A stretch of 64,000 nucleotides of DNA from JANQOH01 sp965201115 (GTDB lineage Bacteria > Pseudomonadota > Alphaproteobacteria > UBA7887), in the NCBI GenBank assembly GCA_965201115.1, contig OZ241745.1, positions 186,001-250,000 of the forward strand. The letters are read 5' to 3'. The notes under the pieces were generated by a model. That model was not told where the DNA came from. It did no database searches and saw only the letters and a program-made list of their open reading frames with translations. The position numbers and the translations under genes are program-made. Positions 17,060-25,400 of this stretch are shown here, piece by piece (the stretch's first letter is position 1; every line of letters starts with the position of its first letter).

Positions 17060-17811
17060 GGCAGCATGATCCGGCCGCCATCGGCGACGACCGTCTGCCC
17101 GGTGGTGAAGGCCGAGCGTTCGGACAACAGGAATGCCGTGAGCTCCGCAATCTCTTCCGGCTTGCCGATGCGCTTGAGGGGCGTCTCGGCGACCATCGCG
17201 TCAAGCCACGATTGCGAGACCGTGCTCAGCATGTCGGTGTCGGTCAGTCCGGGCGCCACGGCGTTGATGCGCACGGCCGGCGCCAGGCCGGGCGCGAAAT
17301 TGCGCGCCAGCGCAACGACCGCGGCCTTCGACACCGCATAGGCGATCATCCCCGGCCGCGCGAACAGGCCGGCGATCGAGGCGATGCACACGATGCGGCC
17401 GAAGCCGCGTTCGATCATGCCGTCCTTTACCGCCATTATGGCGTGAAGCGTGCCGTCCACATTGACCGCCATCGTCCGGCGCCAATCGGCAAGATCGATC
17501 TTGTCGTGAGCGGCGCCGGAAGCGATCCCCGCGCTGGCGACGAGAATATCCGCCGGCCCGAGCGCGGATTCGGTTTCCGCCGCCATGCGCCGGACCGCGC
17601 CGGCGTCGGCGACGTCGGCCCGCACGACCGCGCCGCGGCCGCCCGCGGCCTCGACCGCCGCCAGCGTTTCGCGCGCCGCGCCCTCGTCCGCCGCGTAGTT
17701 CACCGCCACGGCGGCGCCCGATTGCGCGAGGCGAACGCACACCGCGCGCCCGATGCCGCGCGACCCGCCCGTCACCAGCGCGGTCCTGCCCTCGAATTCG
17801 CGCTCGGCCAT
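17056..17811 (-). CDS. SDR-family oxidoreductase
   Basis: A 251-residue classical short-chain dehydrogenase/reductase. TGGSRGIGRA is the cofactor glycine motif near residue 14, NYAAD suggests NADPH preference, ASAGI replaces NNAG, and the catalytic Ser with YAVSK (residues ~155-160) is present. The C-terminus GQTVVADGG is typical of FabG-like enzymes. ATG 17811 is preferred over a start 28 codons upstream because it has AGGAGG upstream and begins directly before the Rossmann fold. Substrate unknown; paired with the MFS transporter. Confidence 0.88.
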   Translation of the reverse strand: MAEREFEGRTALVTGGSRGIGRAVCVRLAQSGAAVAVNYAADEGAARETLAAVEAAGGRGAVVRADVADAGAVRRMAAETESALGPADILVASAGIASGAAHDKIDLADWRRTMAVNVDGTLHAIMAVKDGMIERGFGRIVCIASIAGLFARPGMIAYAVSKAAVVALARNFAPGLAPAVRINAVAPGLTDTDMLSTVSQSWLDAMVAETPLKRIGKPEEIAELTAFLLSERSAFTTGQTVVADGGRIMLP

Positions 17812-17949
17812 TGCGCGCCTCCTTGCCGTTGCCGTGTCGCGGATGCTCCGCCGACGCCGCGCGCCGGTCTCGCGCGGCCCGCCGGAAATGCTCATTATAC
17901 GAGCGGCGGCGGGCCGGTAAAGACGGAACGAAACACGGGGAGCGGGGCG

Positions 17950-18705
17950 ATGGCGAGGCTTGCGGGCAAGCGCGTGTTCATCACGGGGGCGGCGAAAGGC
18001 ATCGGGCGCGCGGCGGCGATACTCTTCGCCGCGGAAGGCGCGCGCGTGGCGCTCGCCGACATCGACGCCGAGGGCGGCGCGGCCGCGGCCGCGGCGGCGA
18101 ACGAAGGCGCGGGCGAAGCCGTATTCCTGGCGGCCGACGTAACCGAGCCGGAGAGCGTGAAGGCGGCGCTCGGCGCGGCCGGCGCTCGCTTCGGCGGCCT
18201 GGACGTACTCTACAACAACGCCGGAGGCGCCACGCCCGCCGACGGACCGGTGACGGAAGTGTCCGAGGGCGAGTTCCGGCGCGCCATCGGGCTCGACCTG
18301 TTCGGAACCTTCCTGGTTTGCAAATACGGCCTGCCGATGCTGATCGCCGCGGGCGGGGGCGCGGTGGTCAACACCGCGTCGAGCGTGGCGCTGAACGGCC
18401 TTCCGGGGCGCGACTGCTACACGGCGGCCAAGGGCGGGGTCGCGGCCATGACGCGCTCAATGGCGGTCGAATACGGCAAATACGGCGTCCGCGTAAACGC
18501 GATGGCGCCCGGCACGGTACGCACCGCGCGCGTCAAGGCCATGCTCCGGCGCGACCCCGCGATCCGGACGATGGCCGCGCGCCATCTCGTCGGCCCGATA
18601 GAGCCGGAACACGTGGCGCGCCTCGCCCTCTACCTCGCCTCCGGCGAATCGGCCCGCACCACCGGCCAGGTCATTCCCGTGGACAGCGGCTACTCCATCG
18701 ATTGA
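17950..18705 (+). CDS. SDR-family oxidoreductase
   Basis: A 251-residue classical SDR. TGAAKGIGRA glycine motif, ADID at the cofactor-selecting position (Asp suggests NAD), NNAGG, and the catalytic YTAAK. The C-terminus GQVIPVDSGYS fits the family. It is divergent from the SDR at 17056-17811, with about 138 bases between. ATG 17950 is the first good start. Substrate not evident; the two divergent SDRs are not close copies of each other. Confidence 0.88.
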   Translation: MARLAGKRVFITGAAKGIGRAAAILFAAEGARVALADIDAEGGAAAAAAANEGAGEAVFLAADVTEPESVKAALGAAGARFGGLDVLYNNAGGATPADGPVTEVSEGEFRRAIGLDLFGTFLVCKYGLPMLIAAGGGAVVNTASSVALNGLPGRDCYTAAKGGVAAMTRSMAVEYGKYGVRVNAMAPGTVRTARVKAMLRRDPAIRTMAARHLVGPIEPEHVARLALYLASGESARTTGQVIPVDSGYSID

Positions 18706-19012
18706 TCCGTCGCCCGCCCGCGCCGAAAGCGCGCACTTCCCGGGTGCGCGGGCGGTCCCGCTCGCACATCTGCGCGCGGCGCGATGCCGGCGGGAAGGCG
18801 CAACCCCGCCGAAGGCGGGGCCCGGGACCGCGGGCATCCTGCCCGCACGTTTCCACGCGTCGCGACGTCAGCGGGGAGGGCGCGGCGTTCGCGCGTTTCC
18901 TGGGTGCGCGGGCGTCTCGCCCGCACGTTTCCACGCGTCGCGACGTCGCCAGGGAAGCGCGCGCCGCCGCCCCGCCCGCGCGTCCGCTCCCGCAACCGCC
19001 CCGCTCTCCCGC
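18706..19012. repeat. Gap with three copies of the dispersed GC-rich repeat
   Basis: This 307-bp stretch between convergent genes holds no recognisable gene. It carries repeat copies at about 18734-18776, 18821-18868 and 18897-18950. The last two continue into an identical CACGCGTCGCGACGTC tail, so they look like a direct tandem pair spaced ~77 bp apart. In one frame they would read ARASRPHVSTRRDV twice, but there is no start context. The rest is low-complexity GC-rich sequence. Confidence 0.8.
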
Positions 19013-21061
19013 TCACGCGGCGGCGGCGGCCGCGCGCCCCGCCCGCCGGCGCGCGGCATGCAGCGGCGGGCAGCGCCGGTCGTCGTTGTATTCGACCTGG
19101 CAATCCAGGCATTGCAGGCATTCGTTCATGTCGATGCGCCCGGAATGCGCAATCGCCCCGATGGGGCATGAATGCTCGCACACCCGGCACGGATTCCCGC
19201 ATTCGGGCCGCCGCCGCAGCATGTCGAACAGGTGGAAGCGCCCGAGAACGGCGAGAACGCCGCCCAGCGGACACAGATAGCGGCAGAAAAACCGCTCGAC
19301 GAACAGCCCGACCGCGAGCAGCCCCGCCGCCCACGCGGCGAACGGCCACGAACGCGAAAACCCCATCGTGATCGCGGTCTTGAAAGGCTCGATCTCGGCG
19401 GCCGCCGAAGCGGCGTCGTAAGACACGGCGGCCGCGCCGAGAACGCCGGCCGCGAGAACGTACTTCGCCGCCCACAGCCGGCGTTGCAGGCGTTCCGGCA
19501 CGGCCCGTTGCGGCGCGCGCAGCAGCCGCGCGGCGCGGTTGGAGAGCTCCTGCAGCGCGCCGAACGGACACAGCCAGCCGCAAAACACGCCGCGCCCCCA
19601 CAGCGCAAGCGTCAGAACCGTATAGGCCGAGACGATCGCCACAAGCGGATCGAACAGCAAGATCTCCCAGCTTACGGTTCCGAAAAGCGCCTGGAGCCAC
19701 GAAACGACCGACAGAATCGTCAGCTGCCCGCCGGCGATCCAGCCGAGCCAAACGAGCGTCGCGGCCAGCAGCGCGATGCGGACGACGCGGTGGGCGCGGC
19801 GCGAGCGCGCGAGGCGTTGCTGGAACGCCATGACCGCCGTCACCGCCGCAAGCAGCGCCAGCAGGCCGGCGATGTCCCGTTGACGGTCGATCCACAGGCG
19901 TTGCCAGTCCGAGAGCGTGCTTTCGCGCCAGCCGCCGATGCCCACGCGCACCGGTTCGAGAAAGCCCGCATCCTCGAGCGCGGCGCGGTCGCCGCGCACG
20001 AGGTTGGCGGGAACCCGGTAGGGAAGGAGCCAGGATTCGCCGCCGACGTCGATCTCCAGCGCCCACGGCGCCAGCGCGTCGAAGCCGCGGTCGGCGTCGA
20101 TCTCGAAGCGCGCCAGCCCGTCGAAATCGGGCGCGCCCGCGACGCGAAGCGCCCGCGCCGGAGAAAAACGGCGCGTCAGCAGATCGATAATCCGTTCGCC
20201 CTGGACCACGCGGACGCCCGCAATCTTGTCCACCATCCACGGATTTATCGGCAGCCATTTGTGCGGGCCGACCGACCCGATCATGAGCTGCTGCGCGTTG
20301 TGCGGCGCGGTCTCGACGGCGTTGCGGAAGCGCGTGTCGCCGAACAGGTTGCGCCCGATCGCCGGGGGCGTGGCCAGCGCCGCGTAAAACACGGTGCGCG
20401 CGCCGCCCGCGCCCGCCTCGGCGCGGCGCACCGAGCCTTCCGCAAGCAGTTCGGACCAGTTGCGGCGCGCGAAGGTCGCGCGGTCGAGCGCAAGCCCGCC
20501 CCCGCCATCCGCAAGTATCCCCGTGCGATAGCCCACCGCGGCGGCGGCGGAGAGAACGGCGCGGCGCATCGCCGTCACGCTGACGGTCGCGCCCGAAACG
20601 CCATCGACATGCTGCGGCGCGAAACGCTCCCCGCTCGACAGATCGTAGCCGTGCGTTTCCGCCACATACCGGCTCGCGGCCTCGGGCGGCACCATGTCGG
20701 GGTCGATCAGCGGCTCGCGCTCCTCGAGCAGCACATGGCCGCGAATAACCCCGGCGGCGTCCAGCCCCACCACGATGTCGAACGACTGCCCCGCATAGCC
20801 GCGCGGCTGCACGACCTCGTGCGTGGAAAACAGATAGCCCGCGATTTCGCCGCCGATGCGGACCGGCGCGATGGGCGGGTCGCCCTCCGCGGGCGCCGGC
20901 TCCCCGGCTTCGGGAAATATGCGCTTCGCTACTTCGGGCGAAAGGCGCGTTTCGAACGGGTCTTCCATGCGCGCGCCGGCGCCACCCGGGGCCAGCGCAA
21001 GCGCGAGCGCCGCGCACAGAATGCGCGCCGCGCCGACCGCTCCGGGCGCGCCCGCCGTCAA
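19013..21061 (-). CDS. NosR/NirI-like membrane flavoprotein with 4Fe-4S centres
   Basis: About 682 residues. An N-terminal signal peptide (hydrophobic ~13-30) is followed by a periplasmic FMN-binding domain with the covalent-flavin motif SGAT at ~156-159. Then comes a membrane part with CGWLCPFG (~494) and CRYLCPLG (~593), and a C-terminal ferredoxin-like pair (CRVCEHSCP and CLQCLDC). This is the layout of NosR/NirI proteins, which move electrons across the membrane. No nos or nir genes are nearby. The proposed start is TTG 21061, overlapping the YeeE stop as TTGA, which gives a good signal peptide; an ATG at 20968 is the alternative. Probably works with its neighbour. Confidence 0.82.
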   Translation of the reverse strand: MTAGAPGAVGAARILCAALALALAPGGAGARMEDPFETRLSPEVAKRIFPEAGEPAPAEGDPPIAPVRIGGEIAGYLFSTHEVVQPRGYAGQSFDIVVGLDAAGVIRGHVLLEEREPLIDPDMVPPEAASRYVAETHGYDLSSGERFAPQHVDGVSGATVSVTAMRRAVLSAAAAVGYRTGILADGGGGLALDRATFARRNWSELLAEGSVRRAEAGAGGARTVFYAALATPPAIGRNLFGDTRFRNAVETAPHNAQQLMIGSVGPHKWLPINPWMVDKIAGVRVVQGERIIDLLTRRFSPARALRVAGAPDFDGLARFEIDADRGFDALAPWALEIDVGGESWLLPYRVPANLVRGDRAALEDAGFLEPVRVGIGGWRESTLSDWQRLWIDRQRDIAGLLALLAAVTAVMAFQQRLARSRRAHRVVRIALLAATLVWLGWIAGGQLTILSVVSWLQALFGTVSWEILLFDPLVAIVSAYTVLTLALWGRGVFCGWLCPFGALQELSNRAARLLRAPQRAVPERLQRRLWAAKYVLAAGVLGAAAVSYDAASAAAEIEPFKTAITMGFSRSWPFAAWAAGLLAVGLFVERFFCRYLCPLGGVLAVLGRFHLFDMLRRRPECGNPCRVCEHSCPIGAIAHSGRIDMNECLQCLDCQVEYNDDRRCPPLHAARRRAGRAAAAAA

Positions 21062-22218
21062 GACCCGCGGTCGAGGCCGAACAGCGGGCGCAGGCGCACG
21101 CCCACGAGATTTCCGGGTATCGCGGCCAGTATCCACAGCCACCCATGCAGGCTCGACGACGCGACGCCGGAGAAGAACGCGCCGATATTGCACCCATACG
21201 CCAACCGCGCGCCGTATCCCATGATCAGCCCGCCGAGGATCGCCGCCGCGAATGCGCGCGGCGCGAACTCCGGGCGCACGCGAAACCGGCCCGCCAACGC
21301 CGCCGCCGCGAACGCCCCGAGCACGACGCCCAAGTTCATCGCCGAGGTCGTATCCGCCAGCACCGGGCGCCCGAGCGCCGCGCGCCCGGCCCAAAAGGCG
21401 CTCGCCGCCGGATCCCAACCCAGGAACGCCGCCGCCTTCGCGCCCCACAGCGTGAAGCCCCAGACGATGGACCACGGATGGCCGGCGATCAGCAGCGTGA
21501 GCCAATTCAGCGCCGCAAGCGCCGCGGCGCCGAGCAGCAGAGGCCACGGCCCGCGCCACAGCCCGCGCAGGCGCGGCCGCCCCCACAAGGGCCGCTTCAT
21601 GCGCCCGCCGAGCGCGCGCAGCGCCGCCACGACCGCGGCGAGCAGCGCGAGCTGAAGCGCGATCGCCGCCGGCCAGCCGAGCGTCTCGCCGAGCGAAACC
21701 GGCCCGGCGCCCGGAAGCGCGCGCCACCAGCCCAAGTGCAGGCTGCCCGCGAACGCGCCGGCGCAGAATCCAGCGAGAACCGCAACCATCCGCACGCTCC
21801 CGCCGCCGGCGGAAAACAGCGTCCCCGAAGCGCAGCCGCCCGCCAGCTGCATCCCGACGCCGAAGATGAACGCGCCGAACGCGACCGATACGCCCACAGG
21901 CGCCAACGCCCCGCCCGCCGCCCCCGACGCCAACAGCGGCGCGAACAACAAGATCGCCGCCGCGATCATGAGCGCCTGCGCCGCGGCGCCGGAAATATCG
22001 CCCTCGACAATCGCCCGCCGCCACGCCCCGGAAAACCCGAAACTCGCGCGATAAAGCGCAACGCCGAGCCCGGCGCCGATGGCGAACAGCGCAACCCGGT
22101 CCGCCCCATGCGCGGAAATCGCCCAAGCCAAGCCCGCCGCCGCAACCGCGGCGGCAAGCAACGCCCCAACCTGCGCCGGCGGCTGGCGACCGCCCGCTTC
22201 CCCTGCGGCAACGGACAT
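21058..22218 (-). CDS. YeeE/YedE-family transporter (putative sulfur compound transport)
   Basis: A 386-residue inner-membrane protein with about ten hydrophobic segments. It has the family Cys signatures GGCASGTLFSAGGG (~115) and YGCNIGAFFSG (~345). In characterised members (TsuA type) conserved cysteines relay thiosulfate; by family this protein likely moves thiosulfate or another reduced sulfur species. ATG 22218 starts directly before the first membrane segment. It is translationally coupled to the NosR-like gene, so the two likely form one function. Confidence 0.85.
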   Translation of the reverse strand: MSVAAGEAGGRQPPAQVGALLAAAVAAAGLAWAISAHGADRVALFAIGAGLGVALYRASFGFSGAWRRAIVEGDISGAAAQALMIAAAILLFAPLLASGAAGGALAPVGVSVAFGAFIFGVGMQLAGGCASGTLFSAGGGSVRMVAVLAGFCAGAFAGSLHLGWWRALPGAGPVSLGETLGWPAAIALQLALLAAVVAALRALGGRMKRPLWGRPRLRGLWRGPWPLLLGAAALAALNWLTLLIAGHPWSIVWGFTLWGAKAAAFLGWDPAASAFWAGRAALGRPVLADTTSAMNLGVVLGAFAAAALAGRFRVRPEFAPRAFAAAILGGLIMGYGARLAYGCNIGAFFSGVASSSLHGWLWILAAIPGNLVGVRLRPLFGLDRGS

Positions 22219-22307
22219 GCCGCGATTATACCCGCAGCCACAGCCATCGCGCCGTTTCCCGTGACCGCCGACATCGGCCATACACTGCCGCGCCGAACGC
22301 GCGAACT

Positions 22308-22350
22308 GCCCGGGACCGCGGGCGTCCCCGCCCGCACGTCTCGACCGCCG
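22308..22350 (+). repeat. Dispersed GC-rich repeat copy upstream of the R-M pair
   Basis: The string CCCGGGACCGCGGGCGTCCC then CGCCCGCACGTCTCGACCG matches the copies at 15684, 18821 and 18897. It lies in the ~300-bp divergent gap between the YeeE gene and the methyltransferase. The rest of that gap holds no recognisable gene. Confidence 0.75.
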
Positions 22351-22516
22351 CGAGTTCCGCCGGGAAGGGCACGCTGGCCGCGCCTGCTCGCGAACACCGC
22401 GCCACAGGAGACAATACGGGCGGTTGCCGCAGCGCGGCGACCGGTGTAACGTCACCGACGCGCGCTGGCCTGCGCGCCATGATTCGGGCAACCGCTCGAG
22501 CCGGAGGGACGATCCG

Positions 22517-23407
22517 ATGACGTACACCGCTGTTGCCGAACAAGGGCGCGACGACCGCTTGCGGGACGCGAAGGCGTTCGACGCGGCGCCGGTTGCCGCA
22601 TGTGCGTTCGAGAACGCCGAAATGGGGGTCTGGTTGTATCGGGCGAACTGTTTGGAGTTCATGGACAATCTCGCTGCACGATACCCCGACGGGCGTTTCG
22701 GAACGATCTTCGCGGATCCGCCGTATTTCCTGTCGAACGGAGGGATTACCTGCCACGCCGGCAAGATGGTCAAGGTGGACAAGGGCTCGTGGGATCGATC
22801 TCGAGGGCCGGAGATCAATCACGAGTTCAATCGTGCATGGCTGTCGCGATGCAGGCGGTTGTTGAAGCCGAACGGCACGATCTGGGTTTCGGGAACCCAC
22901 CACGTCATCCATTCCGTGGGGTTTGCGATGCAACAGCTGGGCATGAAGATTCTCAACGATATAACTTGGGAGAAGCCCAACCCCGCTCCGAATCTATCGT
23001 GCCGATACTTCACGCATTCCGGCGAGACCATAATATGGGCGGCCAAGAGTGCTCGTTCGAAGCACTACTTCGATTACGGACTCATGAAGGGGCAAAACGG
23101 CGGTAAGCAAATGAAATCCGTGTGGCGAATGAGCCCGCCGAAGAAAGACGAGAAGATATACGGGAAACATCCAACGCAAAAACCGGTTGCGCTTCTGGAA
23201 CGCATCGTTCTCGCGTCCACCGAACCCGGCGATACGGTATTCGACCCGTTTTCCGGCAGCTCCACAACCGGCGTTGCCGCCATTCGCACAGGCAGGCAGT
23301 TTGTGGGATGCGAGCTCGAAGATGATTTTGTATCCCTTTCCGAACAGCGCTTGCTTTCCGCTCTACGCGATGTAGAGTCGGATATAATAAGAGGAGCGGT
23401 CAAATGA
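22517..23407 (+). CDS. Type II DNA methyltransferase, beta class (DpnA-like)
   Basis: A 296-residue S-adenosylmethionine-dependent DNA methyltransferase. DPPY (catalytic motif IV) lies at residues 67-70 in FADPPYFLSNGG, and the SAM-binding motif DPFSGSSTTG follows near ~245 after KHPTQKPVALLE. That order defines the beta class. DPPY implies adenine-N6 (or cytosine-N4) methylation. The FADPPYFLSNGG segment resembles DpnA-type enzymes, so a short site such as GATC is possible but unproven. ATG 22517 has GGAGGGACGATCC upstream. It is coupled by ATGA to the endonuclease. Base composition is clearly lower in GC than its neighbours. Confidence 0.9.
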   Translation: MTYTAVAEQGRDDRLRDAKAFDAAPVAACAFENAEMGVWLYRANCLEFMDNLAARYPDGRFGTIFADPPYFLSNGGITCHAGKMVKVDKGSWDRSRGPEINHEFNRAWLSRCRRLLKPNGTIWVSGTHHVIHSVGFAMQQLGMKILNDITWEKPNPAPNLSCRYFTHSGETIIWAAKSARSKHYFDYGLMKGQNGGKQMKSVWRMSPPKKDEKIYGKHPTQKPVALLERIVLASTEPGDTVFDPFSGSSTTGVAAIRTGRQFVGCELEDDFVSLSEQRLLSALRDVESDIIRGAVK

Positions 23408-23961
23408 GGGCAGGGGGAACAGGAGGGGCGGCGACACGGACGGGACTCATTTTCGAGGAAAGGGTCAGTCTGGAGAAATTATTTGCCGGTTTGCCGGGCT
23501 ATCGAGTCGTGGATGGCGAACAAGCCGGTTTGGACGTGATATATGCCGGTGAGTCTGTGGCTCGCCTCTTCAAAGGCCATCGGTTCTATGATTATCTTGA
23601 CGAAGAAGGCGTCGACTGGAGGCGGATTGTTTCAAAGCGGTTGCTGCCGGACGGTGCGTTATTGGTAATCGTTCGCGATACATTGTTTATAGTCGAGGTC
23701 AAATTTCAGCGTGTCGCGGGGTCGGTGGATGAGAAGTTGCAGACGTGCGATTTCAAAAGAAAACAATACGCAAAGCTTACGCGCCCCTTGGGATTAATGG
23801 TAGAATATGTATACGTTTTGAACGATTGGTTCAGGCAGCCCCAATACAGGGATACACTCGACTACATATCCTCGGTAAATTGCCACTACCTGTTTAATGA
23901 GATTCCATTGAAGTGGCTGGGGTTGCCGGAACCGGTATATCCCGAATCGGCAAACGGATGA
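23404..23961 (+). CDS. Putative type II restriction endonuclease (PD-(D/E)XK fold)
   Basis: A 185-residue protein coupled to the methyltransferase by an ATGA overlap. It carries a PD-(D/E)XK signature: Pro82-Asp83, then Glu98-Val-Lys100 in VRDTLFIVEVK, followed by FKRKQY, a segment common in such nucleases. This makes it the partner nuclease of the methyltransferase; the recognition site is unknown. The region has many A/T-ending codons, unlike the surrounding genes, which suggests horizontal transfer. Confidence 0.8.
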   Translation: MRAGGTGGAATRTGLIFEERVSLEKLFAGLPGYRVVDGEQAGLDVIYAGESVARLFKGHRFYDYLDEEGVDWRRIVSKRLLPDGALLVIVRDTLFIVEVKFQRVAGSVDEKLQTCDFKRKQYAKLTRPLGLMVEYVYVLNDWFRQPQYRDTLDYISSVNCHYLFNEIPLKWLGLPEPVYPESANG

Positions 23962-23977
23962 GCATGCAACGGGGCCT

Positions 23978-24235
23978 TCACGCACCGCCTTCCCCAACGA
24001 AAGCCGGAGGCTTGTAGCCGTACCGCCCCCGGGGCGGCAGTTCCACGCCGTGCTCCGGCCCGAAATGGCAGCGGAATACGTCCGACGGTTTCTCGTGGCG
24101 TTCGGTATGCTCGCGTTTCTCGCGGATGAGCAGGCGGACGAATTGCGCCATCGAGACGCCCGCGCGGCGCGCCTCGCGCCTCAGCCACGATTTGTCCCCG
24201 GAGTCGATACGGCCAACGACGATTACACTGCTCAT
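23978..24235 (-). CDS. Small ribbon-helix-helix-like protein
   Basis: 85 residues. The N-terminal half (VIVVGRIDSGDKSWLRREAR then RAGVSMAQFVRLLIREKRE) has a short beta strand followed by two helices, which resembles CopG/Arc-type ribbon-helix-helix DNA-binding proteins. The C-terminal part is Pro/Gly-rich. ATG 24235 is preferred because GGGGAG precedes it; the frame is open ~20 codons further. It ends 17 bases from the convergent endonuclease stop. A regulator or antitoxin role is only a guess; no toxin partner is adjacent. Confidence 0.6.
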   Translation of the reverse strand: MSSVIVVGRIDSGDKSWLRREARRAGVSMAQFVRLLIREKREHTERHEKPSDVFRCHFGPEHGVELPPRGRYGYKPPAFVGEGGA

Positions 24236-24349
24236 GGCGGCGGCTCCCCGTTCGATGCGGCGCCCGCGCTTGCTTGCGCCGCGGCACGATATCATACGAT
24301 TCGCGCGCCGCGCAACGTCGATTCGCCATGCGCCGCGAACGTCCCGCGC

Positions 24350-25396
24350 TTACCGCGCCCGGTCGCGGTAGGGCGGGCCGGCCTGGGCCATGACGGCGTT
24401 GTAGCGGCGGAAGGTCTCGACCACGCGGCGGGCGCGGGGGCTTGCGGCGGCGATTTCGTCCCAAAAGGCGGCGGCCTCGGTTTCGACGCGGCGCCATTCC
24501 TCCGGCGGCAAAGCGGTCAGCGCCAGCTTGTCGCCCGCGGTGCGGAGATGGGCCTCGCCGCCCCAATACCAGTGCTGCCGATAGTAATGCGACGAATCCA
24601 TCGCCAGGCGCCAGAGCGTCTTGAAACGCTCGGGAAGGGCGTTCCAGCGCTCCTCGTTGGCGAAGAAGTGGCCGATCCACGCGCCGGACAAGGCGTTGAC
24701 AAGGACGTAACGCGCCGCGCCGGCCCAGCCCACCGTGTAGGCTTCGGTAAGGCCCGACCACGCGATGCCGTCGAGCGCGCCGCTTCGCAACGCCGATTCG
24801 GCCTCGCTCCAAGGCAGCGTCGCGGGCTCGACGCCGAACCGGCGCAGGAACCGCCCCGCCGTGGGGAAGGTGAAAACGCGCTTGCCCTCCAGGTCGGCGA
24901 GGCGCCGAATCGGCTCGCGGGTAATGAAATGGCAGGGGTCCCACGCGCCGGCGGAAAGCCATTTCACGCCGGTCCCGGCATAGGCCTCGCTCCATATCGC
25001 GCCCAGGCCGTAGCGCTCGAACAGAACCGGCGCGTCCAGGCTGTGGCGCAGGGCGAGCGGGAAATAGCCGCCGAAGACCGCCACATCCGTGGGCGCCGCC
25101 ATCGAATCGTCGTCCGTTTGCGCCATGTCGATCTCGCCCTCGCGCACCGCGCGGAACAGGTCGCCCGTGGGCGCGAGTTCGTCCGCGGCGTAAAGCGCGA
25201 TCTCCATTTCGCCGCCCGCCGCGCGGTTGAACGCCTCGACCGCCGGCCTGACGACATGGTCGGCCAGCGCCGGACCGGCATAGGTCTGAAGCCGCCAGCG
25301 AATCGGCGATTGCGCGCGGACGGCGGGGGCGGCGAGGGCGGAAGCGCCCGCCGCGGCGGCGCCGGTCAGCAGGAAAGAGCGCCGGGATTCGGCCAT
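24350..25396 (-). CDS. TRAP-type periplasmic substrate-binding protein (DctP family)
   Basis: A 348-residue periplasmic solute receptor. The N-terminus (MAESRRSFLLTGAAAAGA to AVRAQ) is a twin-arginine signal. Typical TRAP receptor features follow: AAGGEMEIALYAADEL, FRAVREGEIDMAQ, the LADLEGKRVFTFPTAGRFL region and ALDGIAWSGLTEAYTVGW. TRAP systems import carboxylates by ion gradients. No DctQ or DctM membrane genes are next to it, so the permease must lie elsewhere or be lost. It ends the likely operon formed with the two enzymes upstream; the spacing to the MaoC gene is 4 bases. Confidence 0.85.
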   Translation of the reverse strand: MAESRRSFLLTGAAAAGASALAAPAVRAQSPIRWRLQTYAGPALADHVVRPAVEAFNRAAGGEMEIALYAADELAPTGDLFRAVREGEIDMAQTDDDSMAAPTDVAVFGGYFPLALRHSLDAPVLFERYGLGAIWSEAYAGTGVKWLSAGAWDPCHFITREPIRRLADLEGKRVFTFPTAGRFLRRFGVEPATLPWSEAESALRSGALDGIAWSGLTEAYTVGWAGAARYVLVNALSGAWIGHFFANEERWNALPERFKTLWRLAMDSSHYYRQHWYWGGEAHLRTAGDKLALTALPPEEWRRVETEAAAFWDEIAAASPRARRVVETFRRYNAVMAQAGPPYRDRAR

Positions 25397-25400
25397 TGCG

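Noticed and set aside
18780..18960. Repeated peptide ARASRPHVSTRRD read from the dispersed repeats
   Set aside because: Product of translating an intergenic repeat; no conserved start or reading frame across copies.
24280..24310. A TATGAT string (minus strand) as a -10 box for the small RHH-like gene
   Set aside because: No matching -35 at a usual distance; too weak to list as a promoter.
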